Source of the DNA: Gemmatimonadota bacterium
GTDB lineage: Bacteria; Gemmatimonadota; Gemmatimonadetes; Gemmatimonadales; GWC2-71-9
Assembly (NCBI GenBank): GCA_003222135.1
Contig: QHUM01000037.1
Location: 1 to 64,000 of the forward strand
DNA length: 64,000 bases
Direction: 5' to 3'
Shown: one piece after another, positions 34,588 through 43,361 of the stretch
Layout: each line of letters begins with the position of its first letter
How positions within the stretch are numbered: the first letter of the stretch is position 1
Position numbers and translations under genes: made by a program
Notes under the pieces: model-generated
What the model was told of the DNA's origin: nothing
The model's database searches: none
Seen by the model: the letters and a program-made list of their open reading frames with translations, nothing else

Positions 34588-34747
34588 TGACCGTGGCAGC
34601 CACACAGGCGGCCGACGTGTCGACGTTTGGCCACAGCACCATGCGAGGAATCGCCTCCCCGAGATGGGCCCGGGCACTCCGCGCCGCGCCGGCGTCAGGT
34701 ACGAAACGTGCCCTACACCGGTACGTCTTTCAGCGAGTGCTCGCACG

Positions 34748-37156
34748 ATGCGTGCTGTGACAGCCGCCGTCCCCCATCGCCTGCTGCAAGCCGGCGCCCT
34801 GCTTGCGGCTACGATGCTCGTGTCCTGCGACCGCCGCGAGACGACCGCCCCGACCGCCCCGACCGCCTCGACCGCCTCGATTCAGCCGGCGGCGGTCGCC
34901 ACCGCCGGCGTGGCGGCCAAGCTGTCGTTCACCGGTAACCCGCGCAATGCGGCGGCCGGAAGCGCCATCGCGCCGGCCGTGCAGGTGATGGCCCTCGATG
35001 GTCTGGGCAATCCCGTGTTGGACTTCGCGGGGGATGTGACGATGGCGATCGCCACGGGAACCGGCGCGTCCGGGGCGACGCTCGCGGGCAGCGCCACCGT
35101 GACGGCGGTGGGCGGGGTCGCGACCTTCACGACGCTCAGCATCGCCACGCCCGGCTCGAGCTACCGGCTGACGGCCGCGGCGACCGGGCTCACGCCGGCC
35201 ACGAGCGGGAGCTTCTTCATCGCGGGCCCGGCCACGACACTGGCGTTCACCGTGCAACCGCCGACGACCAGCGGGGTGGGCATCGCGCTCGCTCCCGCCG
35301 TGCGGGTGACGGCGCTCGATGCCCTGGGCAACCGCGCCCTCGGGTTTGCAAGTGCGGTGACGATGGCGATCACGCCGGGAACGGGCACCGCCGGGGCGAC
35401 GCTGGCGGGGACGACCGTCGTGACAGCGGCCACGGGCTCGGCGAGCTTCTACACACTCCGCATCGGTACGATCGGGACGGCGTACACGCTCACTCCCGCG
35501 GCCACCGGGCTCACGAGCGCCACGAGCTCGCCCGTCGATATCATCGTGGGACCGGCGACGAAGCTCGCGTTCACCGTGAACCCGAGGAGCACGACGGCGG
35601 GCCGCGTCTTCACGCCGGCAGTGCAACTGTCCGCCCAGGATGCCGCCGGCAATCTGGTGCCGGGCTTCACCGGCAGCGTGACCGTGGGGATCTCCGCCGG
35701 GGCGGGCACGCCCGGGGCCACGCTGGCGGGGACGACGACGGTGACAGCCGTCGGTGGCATAGCCACGTTCGCGACGCTCAGCGTCGCGACGCCCGGCACG
35801 GGCTACACGCTGGCGGCGCAGGCTCCGGGGCTGGCGTCGGCCACGAGCGGCAGCTTCACCATCTCCGAGGTGCCCACGGCGCTTGTCTTCAGCGTGCAGC
35901 CGGGAAGCACCGTGGCCGGGGCCGCCTTCAACCCGCCGGTCCAGGTGACGGCGCTCGACGCCGGGGGCAAACCGGTGCTCGGGTTCACGGGCACGGTGAC
36001 CGTCGCGATCACCGCCGGGTCAGGTGCCAGCGGGGCCGTGCTCGCGGGGACGACGACGCTGGCGGCGATCGGGGGAGCGGCCACGTTCTCCGGCGCGGCA
36101 AGCCTGCACATCAACAGGGTCGGCACGGGTTATACGCTGACGGCCACCGCCACCGGGCTGAGCGCGGCGACGAGCGCGCCGTTCGACATCACCCTCGGTC
36201 CGGCGGCGAAGCTTTCGTTTACCCTGAACCCGAGATCCACGACGGCGGGGAGCACGCTCACGCCGGGGGTCCAGGTGTCGGTGCTCGATGGGGGGGGCAA
36301 CCTGGTGCCGAGTTTCGCCGGCACCATCACGCTGGCAATCGCCCCGGGGACGGGCACGTCCGGGGCCGCGCTGGCGGGGACGACGGCGCTGGCGGCGCTC
36401 GGCGGAGTAGCCGCGTTCACGACCCTCAGCGTCGCGACCCCGGGGGGGAACTACCGGCTGGCAGCGACAGCCGACGGGTTACGGGGGGCCACGAGCGGGA
36501 CCTTTACGATCGCGGGTCCCGCGACCACGCTGGCCTTCAGCGTGGCGCCGTCCAGCATGTCGGCGGGCGTGGAGTTCAGCCCGGCGGTGCGCGTGACGGC
36601 GCTGGACGCCCTGGGCAACCGCGCGCTCGGGTTTAGCGGCAGCGTGACGGTGGCGATCACGCCGGGAACGGGCACGAGCGGAGCCGCACTGGAGGGCACG
36701 CCGGCAGTAGTGGCCTCCTCGGGCGTGGCCACGTTCTACACGCTTCGCGTCGGCGCCCTTGGCACCGGCTACACGCTCACCGCGACAGCCACCGGACTGG
36801 CACCCGCCACGAGCACGCCCTTCGACATCACTTTGGGACCGGCCGCCAAGCTGTCGTTCACGGTGAACCCGACGAGCACCGCGGCGGCCGGCACCATCAC
36901 TCCGGCGGTGCAGGTAACGGCCCTCGATGCCGGTGGCAATCCGGTCCCGAGCTTCACGGGCACCGTGACGGTGGCGATCTCGCCCGTGACGGGGATCAGC
37001 GGGGCGACGCTGGCGGGGACCACGGCGCTCGCCGCTGTGGGAGGCGTGGCCACGTTCGGCACGTTGAGCATCGCGACGCCCGGCGCCGGCTACCGCCTGG
37101 TGGCGACGACCCCCGGGCTCACGCCCGCGACGAGCGGCATCTTCGACATCAACTGA
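34748..37156 (+). CDS. Lipoprotein with seven Ig-like repeats
   Basis: ATG 34748 gives 802 residues. The signal ends in LLAATMLVSC, a good lipobox, followed by a low-complexity TAPTAPTASTAS spacer. Seven repeats of about 106 residues follow, each with AxKLSFTVNPRSTTAG at the start, PAVQVTALDAxGNxVPSFTG, VTVAI.PGTGT.GA.LAGTT and YTLTATATGLTPATS at the end. No catalytic domain is seen. It is likely an outer-membrane-anchored stalk or adhesin. It ends 12 bases from the convergent DUF4214-like gene. Confidence 0.82.
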   Translation: MRAVTAAVPHRLLQAGALLAATMLVSCDRRETTAPTAPTASTASIQPAAVATAGVAAKLSFTGNPRNAAAGSAIAPAVQVMALDGLGNPVLDFAGDVTMAIATGTGASGATLAGSATVTAVGGVATFTTLSIATPGSSYRLTAAATGLTPATSGSFFIAGPATTLAFTVQPPTTSGVGIALAPAVRVTALDALGNRALGFASAVTMAITPGTGTAGATLAGTTVVTAATGSASFYTLRIGTIGTAYTLTPAATGLTSATSSPVDIIVGPATKLAFTVNPRSTTAGRVFTPAVQLSAQDAAGNLVPGFTGSVTVGISAGAGTPGATLAGTTTVTAVGGIATFATLSVATPGTGYTLAAQAPGLASATSGSFTISEVPTALVFSVQPGSTVAGAAFNPPVQVTALDAGGKPVLGFTGTVTVAITAGSGASGAVLAGTTTLAAIGGAATFSGAASLHINRVGTGYTLTATATGLSAATSAPFDITLGPAAKLSFTLNPRSTTAGSTLTPGVQVSVLDGGGNLVPSFAGTITLAIAPGTGTSGAALAGTTALAALGGVAAFTTLSVATPGGNYRLAATADGLRGATSGTFTIAGPATTLAFSVAPSSMSAGVEFSPAVRVTALDALGNRALGFSGSVTVAITPGTGTSGAALEGTPAVVASSGVATFYTLRVGALGTGYTLTATATGLAPATSTPFDITLGPAAKLSFTVNPTSTAAAGTITPAVQVTALDAGGNPVPSFTGTVTVAISPVTGISGATLAGTTALAAVGGVATFGTLSIATPGAGYRLVATTPGLTPATSGIFDIN
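34905..37150 (+). repeat. Seven tandem repeats of about 320 bp coding for Ig-like domains
   Basis: Repeat starts (KLSF/TLAF motifs) fall roughly every 318-329 bases. Units 3, 5 and 7 resemble each other most, as do 2 and 6, suggesting growth by duplication of pairs. Confidence 0.8.
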
Positions 37157-37168
37157 ATCCGGCGCGGG

Positions 37169-37654
37169 TCAATGCGTGTGACGCATCGGCATCGCGTCCC
37201 GCGCGCAGAAGAACGAGACCTGCGTTCCCGGAACCCCGGCCGCACCCCACTTTTCCCGATACTCCTGGCCGTACTGGATTCCGTGGGCGACCGCGTTCGG
37301 TCCTGCGGATCGGTAGACCGGCAGCCACTGCGCGCGACCCGCGCCATCCAGGTCGCGATCGAGCAGGTCCCGATAGAGGTGTCCAACCGCGCGCGCCGTA
37401 CCCAGCTTGGCGAGTGAGTCGCGGTGCTCTCGAGACAGGGTAAGGCGGTAGACGAGCTCGACGACCAGACGACCGCGAGCCAGCTGCCGGGCCGCGTTCC
37501 GAAGCTCCAGGGAATCCGGCGCGCGGTGCAGGATCCGCCCGTACAGTGCCCGCGCCGTCGCGGCCGCGTCACCGGTACAGGGGCCCTGTGCCGCAGCGGA
37601 GACAGCTCCCAGTACTCCTAGAGCGAGCGCGGCGAGAAGTGCAGTCGTCCTCAC
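37169..37654 (-). CDS. Small secreted DUF4214-like protein
   Basis: GTG 37654 (TTG 37663 also possible) gives about 161 residues with a clear signal peptide ending in AAAQG. Two related segments follow: ARALYGRILHRAPDSLELRNAA and GHLYRDLLDRDLDGAGRAQWLPVYRSAG, the LY..LL.R..D..G...W pattern of DUF4214 calcium-binding-like repeats seen in S-layer and surface proteins. It is the last gene of the Big_2 operon, starting about a dozen bases after the previous stop. Confidence 0.75.
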   Translation of the reverse strand: MRTTALLAALALGVLGAVSAAAQGPCTGDAAATARALYGRILHRAPDSLELRNAARQLARGRLVVELVYRLTLSREHRDSLAKLGTARAVGHLYRDLLDRDLDGAGRAQWLPVYRSAGPNAVAHGIQYGQEYREKWGAAGVPGTQVSFFCARDAMPMRHTH

Positions 37655-37667
37655 CGCACCCAATCTG

Positions 37668-40376
37668 TCACGGTCGCGTGTCTACCACAAAGGCTTGGGT
37701 GATCGAGGTGCTCCCGGTCCCCGCGCCCGCAACCATCCAATCGCTCGCAAACAGGACCCGCAATCCGTCGCGCGACGGCACGGCGTGGGCTTCGCAGCGA
37801 TAACACCCGTCATCCGTGTGCGAGTGCGCGATCCGCTCCACCGATTTGCTGCCGTCGAGCTTCACGGCGATGATCTCGTTGCTGAACCGCTGGCCGGCCG
37901 AGTAATAGTAGCCGACGTAGGCCCAGCCGGGCCGATCGTAGCTGCGCGTTGAGACGTGATGCGGGTAGGCCTCGTTCGTCGGGTCGGTCAGGGGCGTGAT
38001 CGCCCCGTCGCGCAGCCGCACCATCATCACGCCGCCGATGAGCAGCCCCGAAACCGTCCGCCCGGCGTTGCCGCAATGCTCCTGGCCCACGATGACGTCC
38101 TCGTTCCCATCGAACGGGTTCAACGTCATGTCGGCGTGGCCGACGTCATAGATGAACCCCTGAGCCGCCGTCCCGGCACAGTTGGCGTAGATGGTGGGCA
38201 TCGGGAGCGGCGTGAACGCCAGCGTCGCGGGGTCCACGGCGTACACGCGCAAGTGATCGCCGTTATAGACCACGATCACGTATTTCCCGGAGGGCGACAC
38301 CGACACCCAGTCGATGCTGCACCCACTCGACAGTCCACAGTTGCTCAGGCTCACCGTGGGACCGATCCGCGAGCTCGGATACGGGACGAACGGCGCCTGG
38401 GGATCCATGTCCACCAGGAACGCGCTGACCCCGTCGGACAGGGCGACGTAGCGGCCGTCGAAAGAGACGTTGCCCTCCCCCATCCCCAGGCCCACGACCG
38501 ACAACGGCAGCGACCAGCGACGCGTCTCGGTACAGGTCGTCACGTCGAACCAGATCAGCGAGCTGCCGCTGGCGTTGATCCGTTCGTGCGCGTGCGCCGA
38601 TGTCGGGTGCCACCGGTCGTCATCGTAGCCGTAGTTGGAGCACTTGCCCCGCACCGGCTGGTACGTGTTGCCGTCCAGATAGATGTAGTCCGGCGACCCG
38701 CTGTTCTGCAGTGCGAGCAGGCTGCCGTCGGCGCTCCACGGCTGATCCTTGGAATAATGCTGCCGGGCGTCCGAGCCCCAGCTTCCCGAGCCGTTCTGCA
38801 GCGTCATCGCCTGCCCCGGATCATTCGCGACCCGCGTGACCTTGAGCCCGAAGGGGCTGGGCGCGATGGGAAGCAGGTACCCGGCCTTCGCGACCGTCGC
38901 CTCGGTGAGGAGCACGTTCGGATCCGTGATCACGGAACCGCCCGTACTGGTCGTCACGGTGATCGCGGCCGTCCCACTCTTCCCTTCGCTCGTGGCCGTG
39001 ATCGTCGCGGAACCGGCCGTGACTCCGGTGACGAGCCCGCTACCGCTCACCGTCGTCACCGCGGGGTTGCTGCTCGCCCACGTGACGACGCGACCGGACA
39101 GCAGATTACCGCCGGCATCCTTCGGGATCGCCGCCAGCTGCAGCGTGCCGCCCACCCACGTGGACGCGGCCGCCGGGGTCAGCGTGACCGACGCCACCGG
39201 CACGCTGGCCACCGTGATCGCCGCCGTGCCGCTCTTCCCCTCGCTCGTCGCGGTGACCGTCGCCGCGCCCGCGGCCACGCCCGTCACCAACCCGCTCCCA
39301 CTCACCGTCGCCGCCGCCGGGTTGCTCGACGCCCACGTCACCACCCGGCCGGTCAGTGCCGCGCCGCTCGCGTCCTTCGGAGTCGCCGTGAGCTGCGCGG
39401 TCTGCCCGCCCTGCAGGCTCGCCGTCGCGGGACTCACGGTCACCGACGCCACGGCGACGCTGGACACCGTGATCGCCGCGGTGCCGCTCTGACCCTCGCT
39501 CGTCGCGGTGACCGTCGCCGCGCCCGCGGCGACACCCGTCACCAGCCCACTGCCGCTCACCGTCGCCGCCGCCGGGTTGCTCGACGCCCACGTCACCACC
39601 CGGCCGGACAGCGCGCCGCCGCTTGCGTCCTTGGGCGTCGCGGTCAGCTGCACCGTGTTACCGGCCACGACCGTCGCAGACCCCGGGCTCACCGACACCG
39701 CGGCCACTGGAATCACCGCGACCGTCACGGAGGACGTGCCGTTCTGTCCCTCGCTCGTGGCCGTGATCGTCGCCGCACCCACCGCCACGCCCGCCACCAG
39801 CCCGTTGGGACTCACCGTCGCCGCCGCCGGGTTGCTCGACCCCCACGTCACCACGCGGCCGGACAGCACGCCGCCGCTCGCGTCCTTGGGCGTGCCCGTC
39901 AGCTGCACGGTCTGCCCCACTTGCAGGCTCGCCGTGGCCGGGCTCACGGTCACCGACGCCACGGATACGCTCGACACCGTGACCACGGCGGTGTCGGCCT
40001 TCCCCCCAGGCTGCTCCGCCGCAATCACCTGGTACCTTCCGGGAGCGGGAGCGGCCTGGTAGTGGGCATAGTGCACACCGCTGGCCGTACTCGTGTCCAG
40101 CATGGCGCCACCGGTGGCGCCCCAAGTGACGGTGACGGCCCCGGTGTCGCCGGCGGGCATGAGGCCCACGGCGAGGAAATACAATGCTTGTTTGGGTGGC
40201 AGGACGACCGACTTGGGTGACACCACAAGGCGGGAGACCGTTGGGGCCGGTCCCGTGGTGCCGGCGGCGCGCTCGCACGCCACCGCGGCGCCAGCCACGA
40301 GCGCCGCGGTGGCCGCGACGGCTGCGCGGTCTTTGATCAACGCCAACCGATTGGACAGCTTGTGCAGATACGGCAT
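37668..40376 (-). CDS. Secreted Big_2 repeat / beta-propeller fusion protein
   Basis: In this 902-residue protein the signal ends near AGAAVACERA. An N-terminal Ig-like domain of about 100 residues (VSRLVVSPKSVVLPPKQ...) is followed by four Big_2 domains of about 85 residues (VASVTVSPATASLQVGQ, GRVVTWASSNPAAATVSGSGLV, GAATITATSEG). The C-terminal 440 residues are a propeller closely related to the stand-alone protein at 33175-34587, sharing KDQPWSADGSLLALQNSGSP, GEGNVSFDGRYVALSDG and HADMTLNPFDG. It is third in a four-gene minus-strand operon. Confidence 0.85.
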   Translation of the reverse strand: MPYLHKLSNRLALIKDRAAVAATAALVAGAAVACERAAGTTGPAPTVSRLVVSPKSVVLPPKQALYFLAVGLMPAGDTGAVTVTWGATGGAMLDTSTASGVHYAHYQAAPAPGRYQVIAAEQPGGKADTAVVTVSSVSVASVTVSPATASLQVGQTVQLTGTPKDASGGVLSGRVVTWGSSNPAAATVSPNGLVAGVAVGAATITATSEGQNGTSSVTVAVIPVAAVSVSPGSATVVAGNTVQLTATPKDASGGALSGRVVTWASSNPAAATVSGSGLVTGVAAGAATVTATSEGQSGTAAITVSSVAVASVTVSPATASLQGGQTAQLTATPKDASGAALTGRVVTWASSNPAAATVSGSGLVTGVAAGAATVTATSEGKSGTAAITVASVPVASVTLTPAAASTWVGGTLQLAAIPKDAGGNLLSGRVVTWASSNPAVTTVSGSGLVTGVTAGSATITATSEGKSGTAAITVTTSTGGSVITDPNVLLTEATVAKAGYLLPIAPSPFGLKVTRVANDPGQAMTLQNGSGSWGSDARQHYSKDQPWSADGSLLALQNSGSPDYIYLDGNTYQPVRGKCSNYGYDDDRWHPTSAHAHERINASGSSLIWFDVTTCTETRRWSLPLSVVGLGMGEGNVSFDGRYVALSDGVSAFLVDMDPQAPFVPYPSSRIGPTVSLSNCGLSSGCSIDWVSVSPSGKYVIVVYNGDHLRVYAVDPATLAFTPLPMPTIYANCAGTAAQGFIYDVGHADMTLNPFDGNEDVIVGQEHCGNAGRTVSGLLIGGVMMVRLRDGAITPLTDPTNEAYPHHVSTRSYDRPGWAYVGYYYSAGQRFSNEIIAVKLDGSKSVERIAHSHTDDGCYRCEAHAVPSRDGLRVLFASDWMVAGAGTGSTSITQAFVVDTRP

Positions 40377-40401
40377 AACGCACGTCCTCCTGTAGTGGCT
40401 C

Positions 40402-43329
40402 TTAGTGGCAGGTGCCGCTGCCCGAATCGGTGAACGTCTGGCCCGCGATCGGGATGAACTCCCAGGTGTAGCTCTGATCGCTCAGCGTCAGCTTGATGAC
40501 GCCAAACGTGCTGGCGTTGCGCACTTCGCTGTTCGGGAGTGGGGTGGAGAAGCTGTAGAGGCCCGCGCCACCGGTGCCCACCACGAACGACCGGATGCCC
40601 TTGGCCACATCCGACTGGCCGGTCGGGGTCTGCGGCGCGAAGCGCTCGTACTCATGGTCGTGACCGGCGATCGCGATTTCCGCCCCGTTGTCGTACAGCG
40701 CCTGCCAAATCGGTTGCACGCTGCTGTAGCTCCCGTGATTGGCGCCCGAGCTGAACCGGGGGTAGTGCATGTAGGCGAGCGTGCAGCGTTTCGTGCTCGC
40801 CGCGAGATCGGCGCGCAGCCAGGTTTCCTGCGGCGAGCCGACGCTCATGTCAATCCAGGTGTTGATCACGACGATGTGCCAGGCGCCGATATCGTAGCTG
40901 TACCAGTACTTGGCGCTGTCCCCGACGATCCGGCCGAAGTAGTTGTAGTAACCCGGCGCGCTCGACGAGTGATCGTCGTTGTATTCGTGATTGCCCGGCG
41001 CGGGCCGCGTGCGGGCCTTCTCCTTGCCCCAGTACGGGTCGTAGCAGCTCATGTAGTCCGACGTGGAGCCGCCGGGGTACGCATTGTCGCCCGCCGTAAA
41101 CACCGTACCGGCGATGCCCGCAAGCAGCGCGGTGGTCGCGGTCTCATTGCTCGAGCAGTTGCCGATGTCCCCCGCGCCCACGAGCACCACGCTCGATCCC
41201 GGGGGCGGCGCCGGGGTCACCGTGACCGCCGCCGTGCCGCTCTTGCCTTCACTGGTTGCCGTGATCGTCGCCGAGCCCGCCGCCACAGCGGTCACGAGCC
41301 CGCTGCCGTTCACCGTGGCCACGGCGGTGTTATCACTGGACCACGTCACGGTGCGGCCCGAGAGCGGGGCGCCGTTCGCATCCTCGGGCGTCGCGGTGAG
41401 CTGCACCGTGAACCCGGCCTGCACGGAGGGTGACGGCGGACTCACGATCACCGCGGCCACCGGCACGAAGATCACCGTAACGGAGGCGGTGCCACTCTGC
41501 CCTTCGCTGGTCGCCGTGATCGTCGCCGAGCCGGCCGCCACGCCGGTCACGAGGCCGCTGCCGCTGACGGTCGCGACCGCCGTATTGCCACTCGCCCACG
41601 TCACCACCCGGCCCGCCAGCGGGTTGCCGTTCGCATCCTTCGGCGTCGCGATGAGCTGCACCGTCGCCCCGACTGACACGCTGGGAGTCGGCGGGGTCAC
41701 CGTGACCGACGCCACGGGCGCAGGAGGGGTGCTCGACGTGATCGCGAAGTTGCACACCGTGTGGGAGCCGACGCCGGCGCCCAAGGCCCAATTGGCGAGG
41801 GCCGTCACCCCGCTCTGCTCGCTCCGGAACGCAAAGCCGGTGCCGATCGTCAGCTCCGTGCCGCCCGCGGGTGTCACGTACGCCGAATAGGTGCGCGACG
41901 CGACGTCCACGACGAGGCGGAAGTGATAGCTCGTGCCCGCCGCGTACTGGATGGTGCTCGCCGCGGCATAGGCACCCCCGTTGCGAGCATCGATCTGGCC
42001 GGTCGGGTTGAAACGGACGATCACGGCCAGGTCGGTGTACCCCGCGGCCGGGCCGGACGACAAACCGGTCGGGGCATCGATGGGTGACCCGTTCGGGGTC
42101 GCGTCGAACTGCACCGTGAAGGAGCCGCTCTGTGTGGCAAACGCGGTGTTGTGCACCGCGACAACGCTCGTGACGCACGTGCCCGGTGGCGGTGCTGCGG
42201 AAACGGTCAGCGCTGAGGTGCCGCTCTGCCCCTCGCTCGTCGCGGTGATCGTCGCCGACCCGGCCGCCACACCACTCACCAGCCCGCTGCCGCTCACCGT
42301 GGCGACCGCCGTGTTGTCGCTGGCCCACGTCACCGTCCGCCCCGCGAGCGGAGTGCCGCTCGCGTCCTTCGGGGTCGCGGTCAGCTGGACCGTCTGCCCC
42401 GCCTGGACGCTCGCAGGAGCCGGACTCACCGCCACCGACGCCACCGGCACGTGCACGACCGTGATGGCCGCCGTACCGCCCTGCCCCTCACTCGTCGCCG
42501 TGATCGTCGCCGAGCCCGCCACCTTGCCCGTCACGAGTCCGGTCGCGCTCACCGTCGCGACCGTCGTGTTGTCCGACGCCCACGTCACCGTCCGCCCGGT
42601 GAGCGGGACGCCGTTCGCATCCTTCGGGGTCGCCGTCAGCTGTACCGTGCTGCCTTCGTTCACGTTCGCCGTGGCGGGACTCACCGTCACCGACGCCACG
42701 GACACGGCGGACACCGTGATCGTCGCGGTGGCGCTCTTCCCCTCGCTCGCCGCCGTGATCGTCGCCGACCCGGCCGCCACGCCGCTCACCAGGCCGCTGC
42801 CGCTCACCGTCGCGGCCGCCGTATTGCTCGACCTCCACGTCACCACCCGGCCCGACAGCGGGTTGCCGTTCGCGTCCTGCAGCGTCACCGCGAGCTGTAC
42901 CGTGTTGCCGGCCGCGATCGTCGCGGACGCCGGGCTCACCGACACCAGGGCCACCGGAGGCGGTGTCACGGCCACGGACGCCGTGCCGTTCTGTCCTTCG
43001 CTGGTGGCCGTGATCGTCGCCGCGCCCACCGCCACGCCCGTCACCATGCCGCTGCCGTTCACGGTCGCGGCCGCCGAGTTGCTCGACGCCCACGTCACCA
43101 CGCGCCCGGACAGCGCCGCGCCGTTCGCATCCTTCGGGGTCGCGGTCAGCTGCCCCGTGGTCCCGGCCCCGACGCTCAAGGAGGGGGGGCTCACGGCCAC
43201 GGACGCGACCGGTACGGTGGTCGATCCGGAAGTGGGAAGCGGCTTCTCGCACGTGGCGAGGCCGAGTACACTGAGCAGGGCGAGCCCTGCGGAGACCCTG
43301 CGATAGCGCTGCGTGCCGGTGTACCTCAT
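40402..43329 (-). CDS. Secreted Big_2 / jelly-roll / metallophosphoesterase protein
   Basis: ATG 43329 gives 975 residues; AGGGAGA lies 13 bases upstream. The lipoprotein-like signal ends LGLATCEKP. Four Big_2 domains are followed by a beta-sandwich region of about 150 residues (FTVQFDATPNG, YHFRLVVDVASRTYSAYVTP), which looks like a concanavalin/LamG-type carbohydrate-binding fold. Two more Big_2 domains lead to a C-terminal calcineurin-like phosphoesterase with all motifs intact: GAGDIGNC, FTAGDNAY, PAPGNHEY, MHYPRF and GHDHEYERF. The tail is FTDSGSGTCH. Likely cell-surface phosphatase or phosphodiesterase. Confidence 0.87.
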   Translation of the reverse strand: MRYTGTQRYRRVSAGLALLSVLGLATCEKPLPTSGSTTVPVASVAVSPPSLSVGAGTTGQLTATPKDANGAALSGRVVTWASSNSAAATVNGSGMVTGVAVGAATITATSEGQNGTASVAVTPPPVALVSVSPASATIAAGNTVQLAVTLQDANGNPLSGRVVTWRSSNTAAATVSGSGLVSGVAAGSATITAASEGKSATATITVSAVSVASVTVSPATANVNEGSTVQLTATPKDANGVPLTGRTVTWASDNTTVATVSATGLVTGKVAGSATITATSEGQGGTAAITVVHVPVASVAVSPAPASVQAGQTVQLTATPKDASGTPLAGRTVTWASDNTAVATVSGSGLVSGVAAGSATITATSEGQSGTSALTVSAAPPPGTCVTSVVAVHNTAFATQSGSFTVQFDATPNGSPIDAPTGLSSGPAAGYTDLAVIVRFNPTGQIDARNGGAYAAASTIQYAAGTSYHFRLVVDVASRTYSAYVTPAGGTELTIGTGFAFRSEQSGVTALANWALGAGVGSHTVCNFAITSSTPPAPVASVTVTPPTPSVSVGATVQLIATPKDANGNPLAGRVVTWASGNTAVATVSGSGLVTGVAAGSATITATSEGQSGTASVTVIFVPVAAVIVSPPSPSVQAGFTVQLTATPEDANGAPLSGRTVTWSSDNTAVATVNGSGLVTAVAAGSATITATSEGKSGTAAVTVTPAPPPGSSVVLVGAGDIGNCSSNETATTALLAGIAGTVFTAGDNAYPGGSTSDYMSCYDPYWGKEKARTRPAPGNHEYNDDHSSSAPGYYNYFGRIVGDSAKYWYSYDIGAWHIVVINTWIDMSVGSPQETWLRADLAASTKRCTLAYMHYPRFSSGANHGSYSSVQPIWQALYDNGAEIAIAGHDHEYERFAPQTPTGQSDVAKGIRSFVVGTGGAGLYSFSTPLPNSEVRNASTFGVIKLTLSDQSYTWEFIPIAGQTFTDSGSGTCH
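42211..42642 (-). repeat. Copy 1 of a nearly identical segment of about 430 bp
   Basis: It matches 44178-44609 in the neighbouring gene with few differences by eye, including third codon positions. It covers parts of two Big_2 domains. Confidence 0.8.
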
Positions 43330-43361
43330 GGCGTTCCGGTCTCCCTTTCCACACTCGTTGG

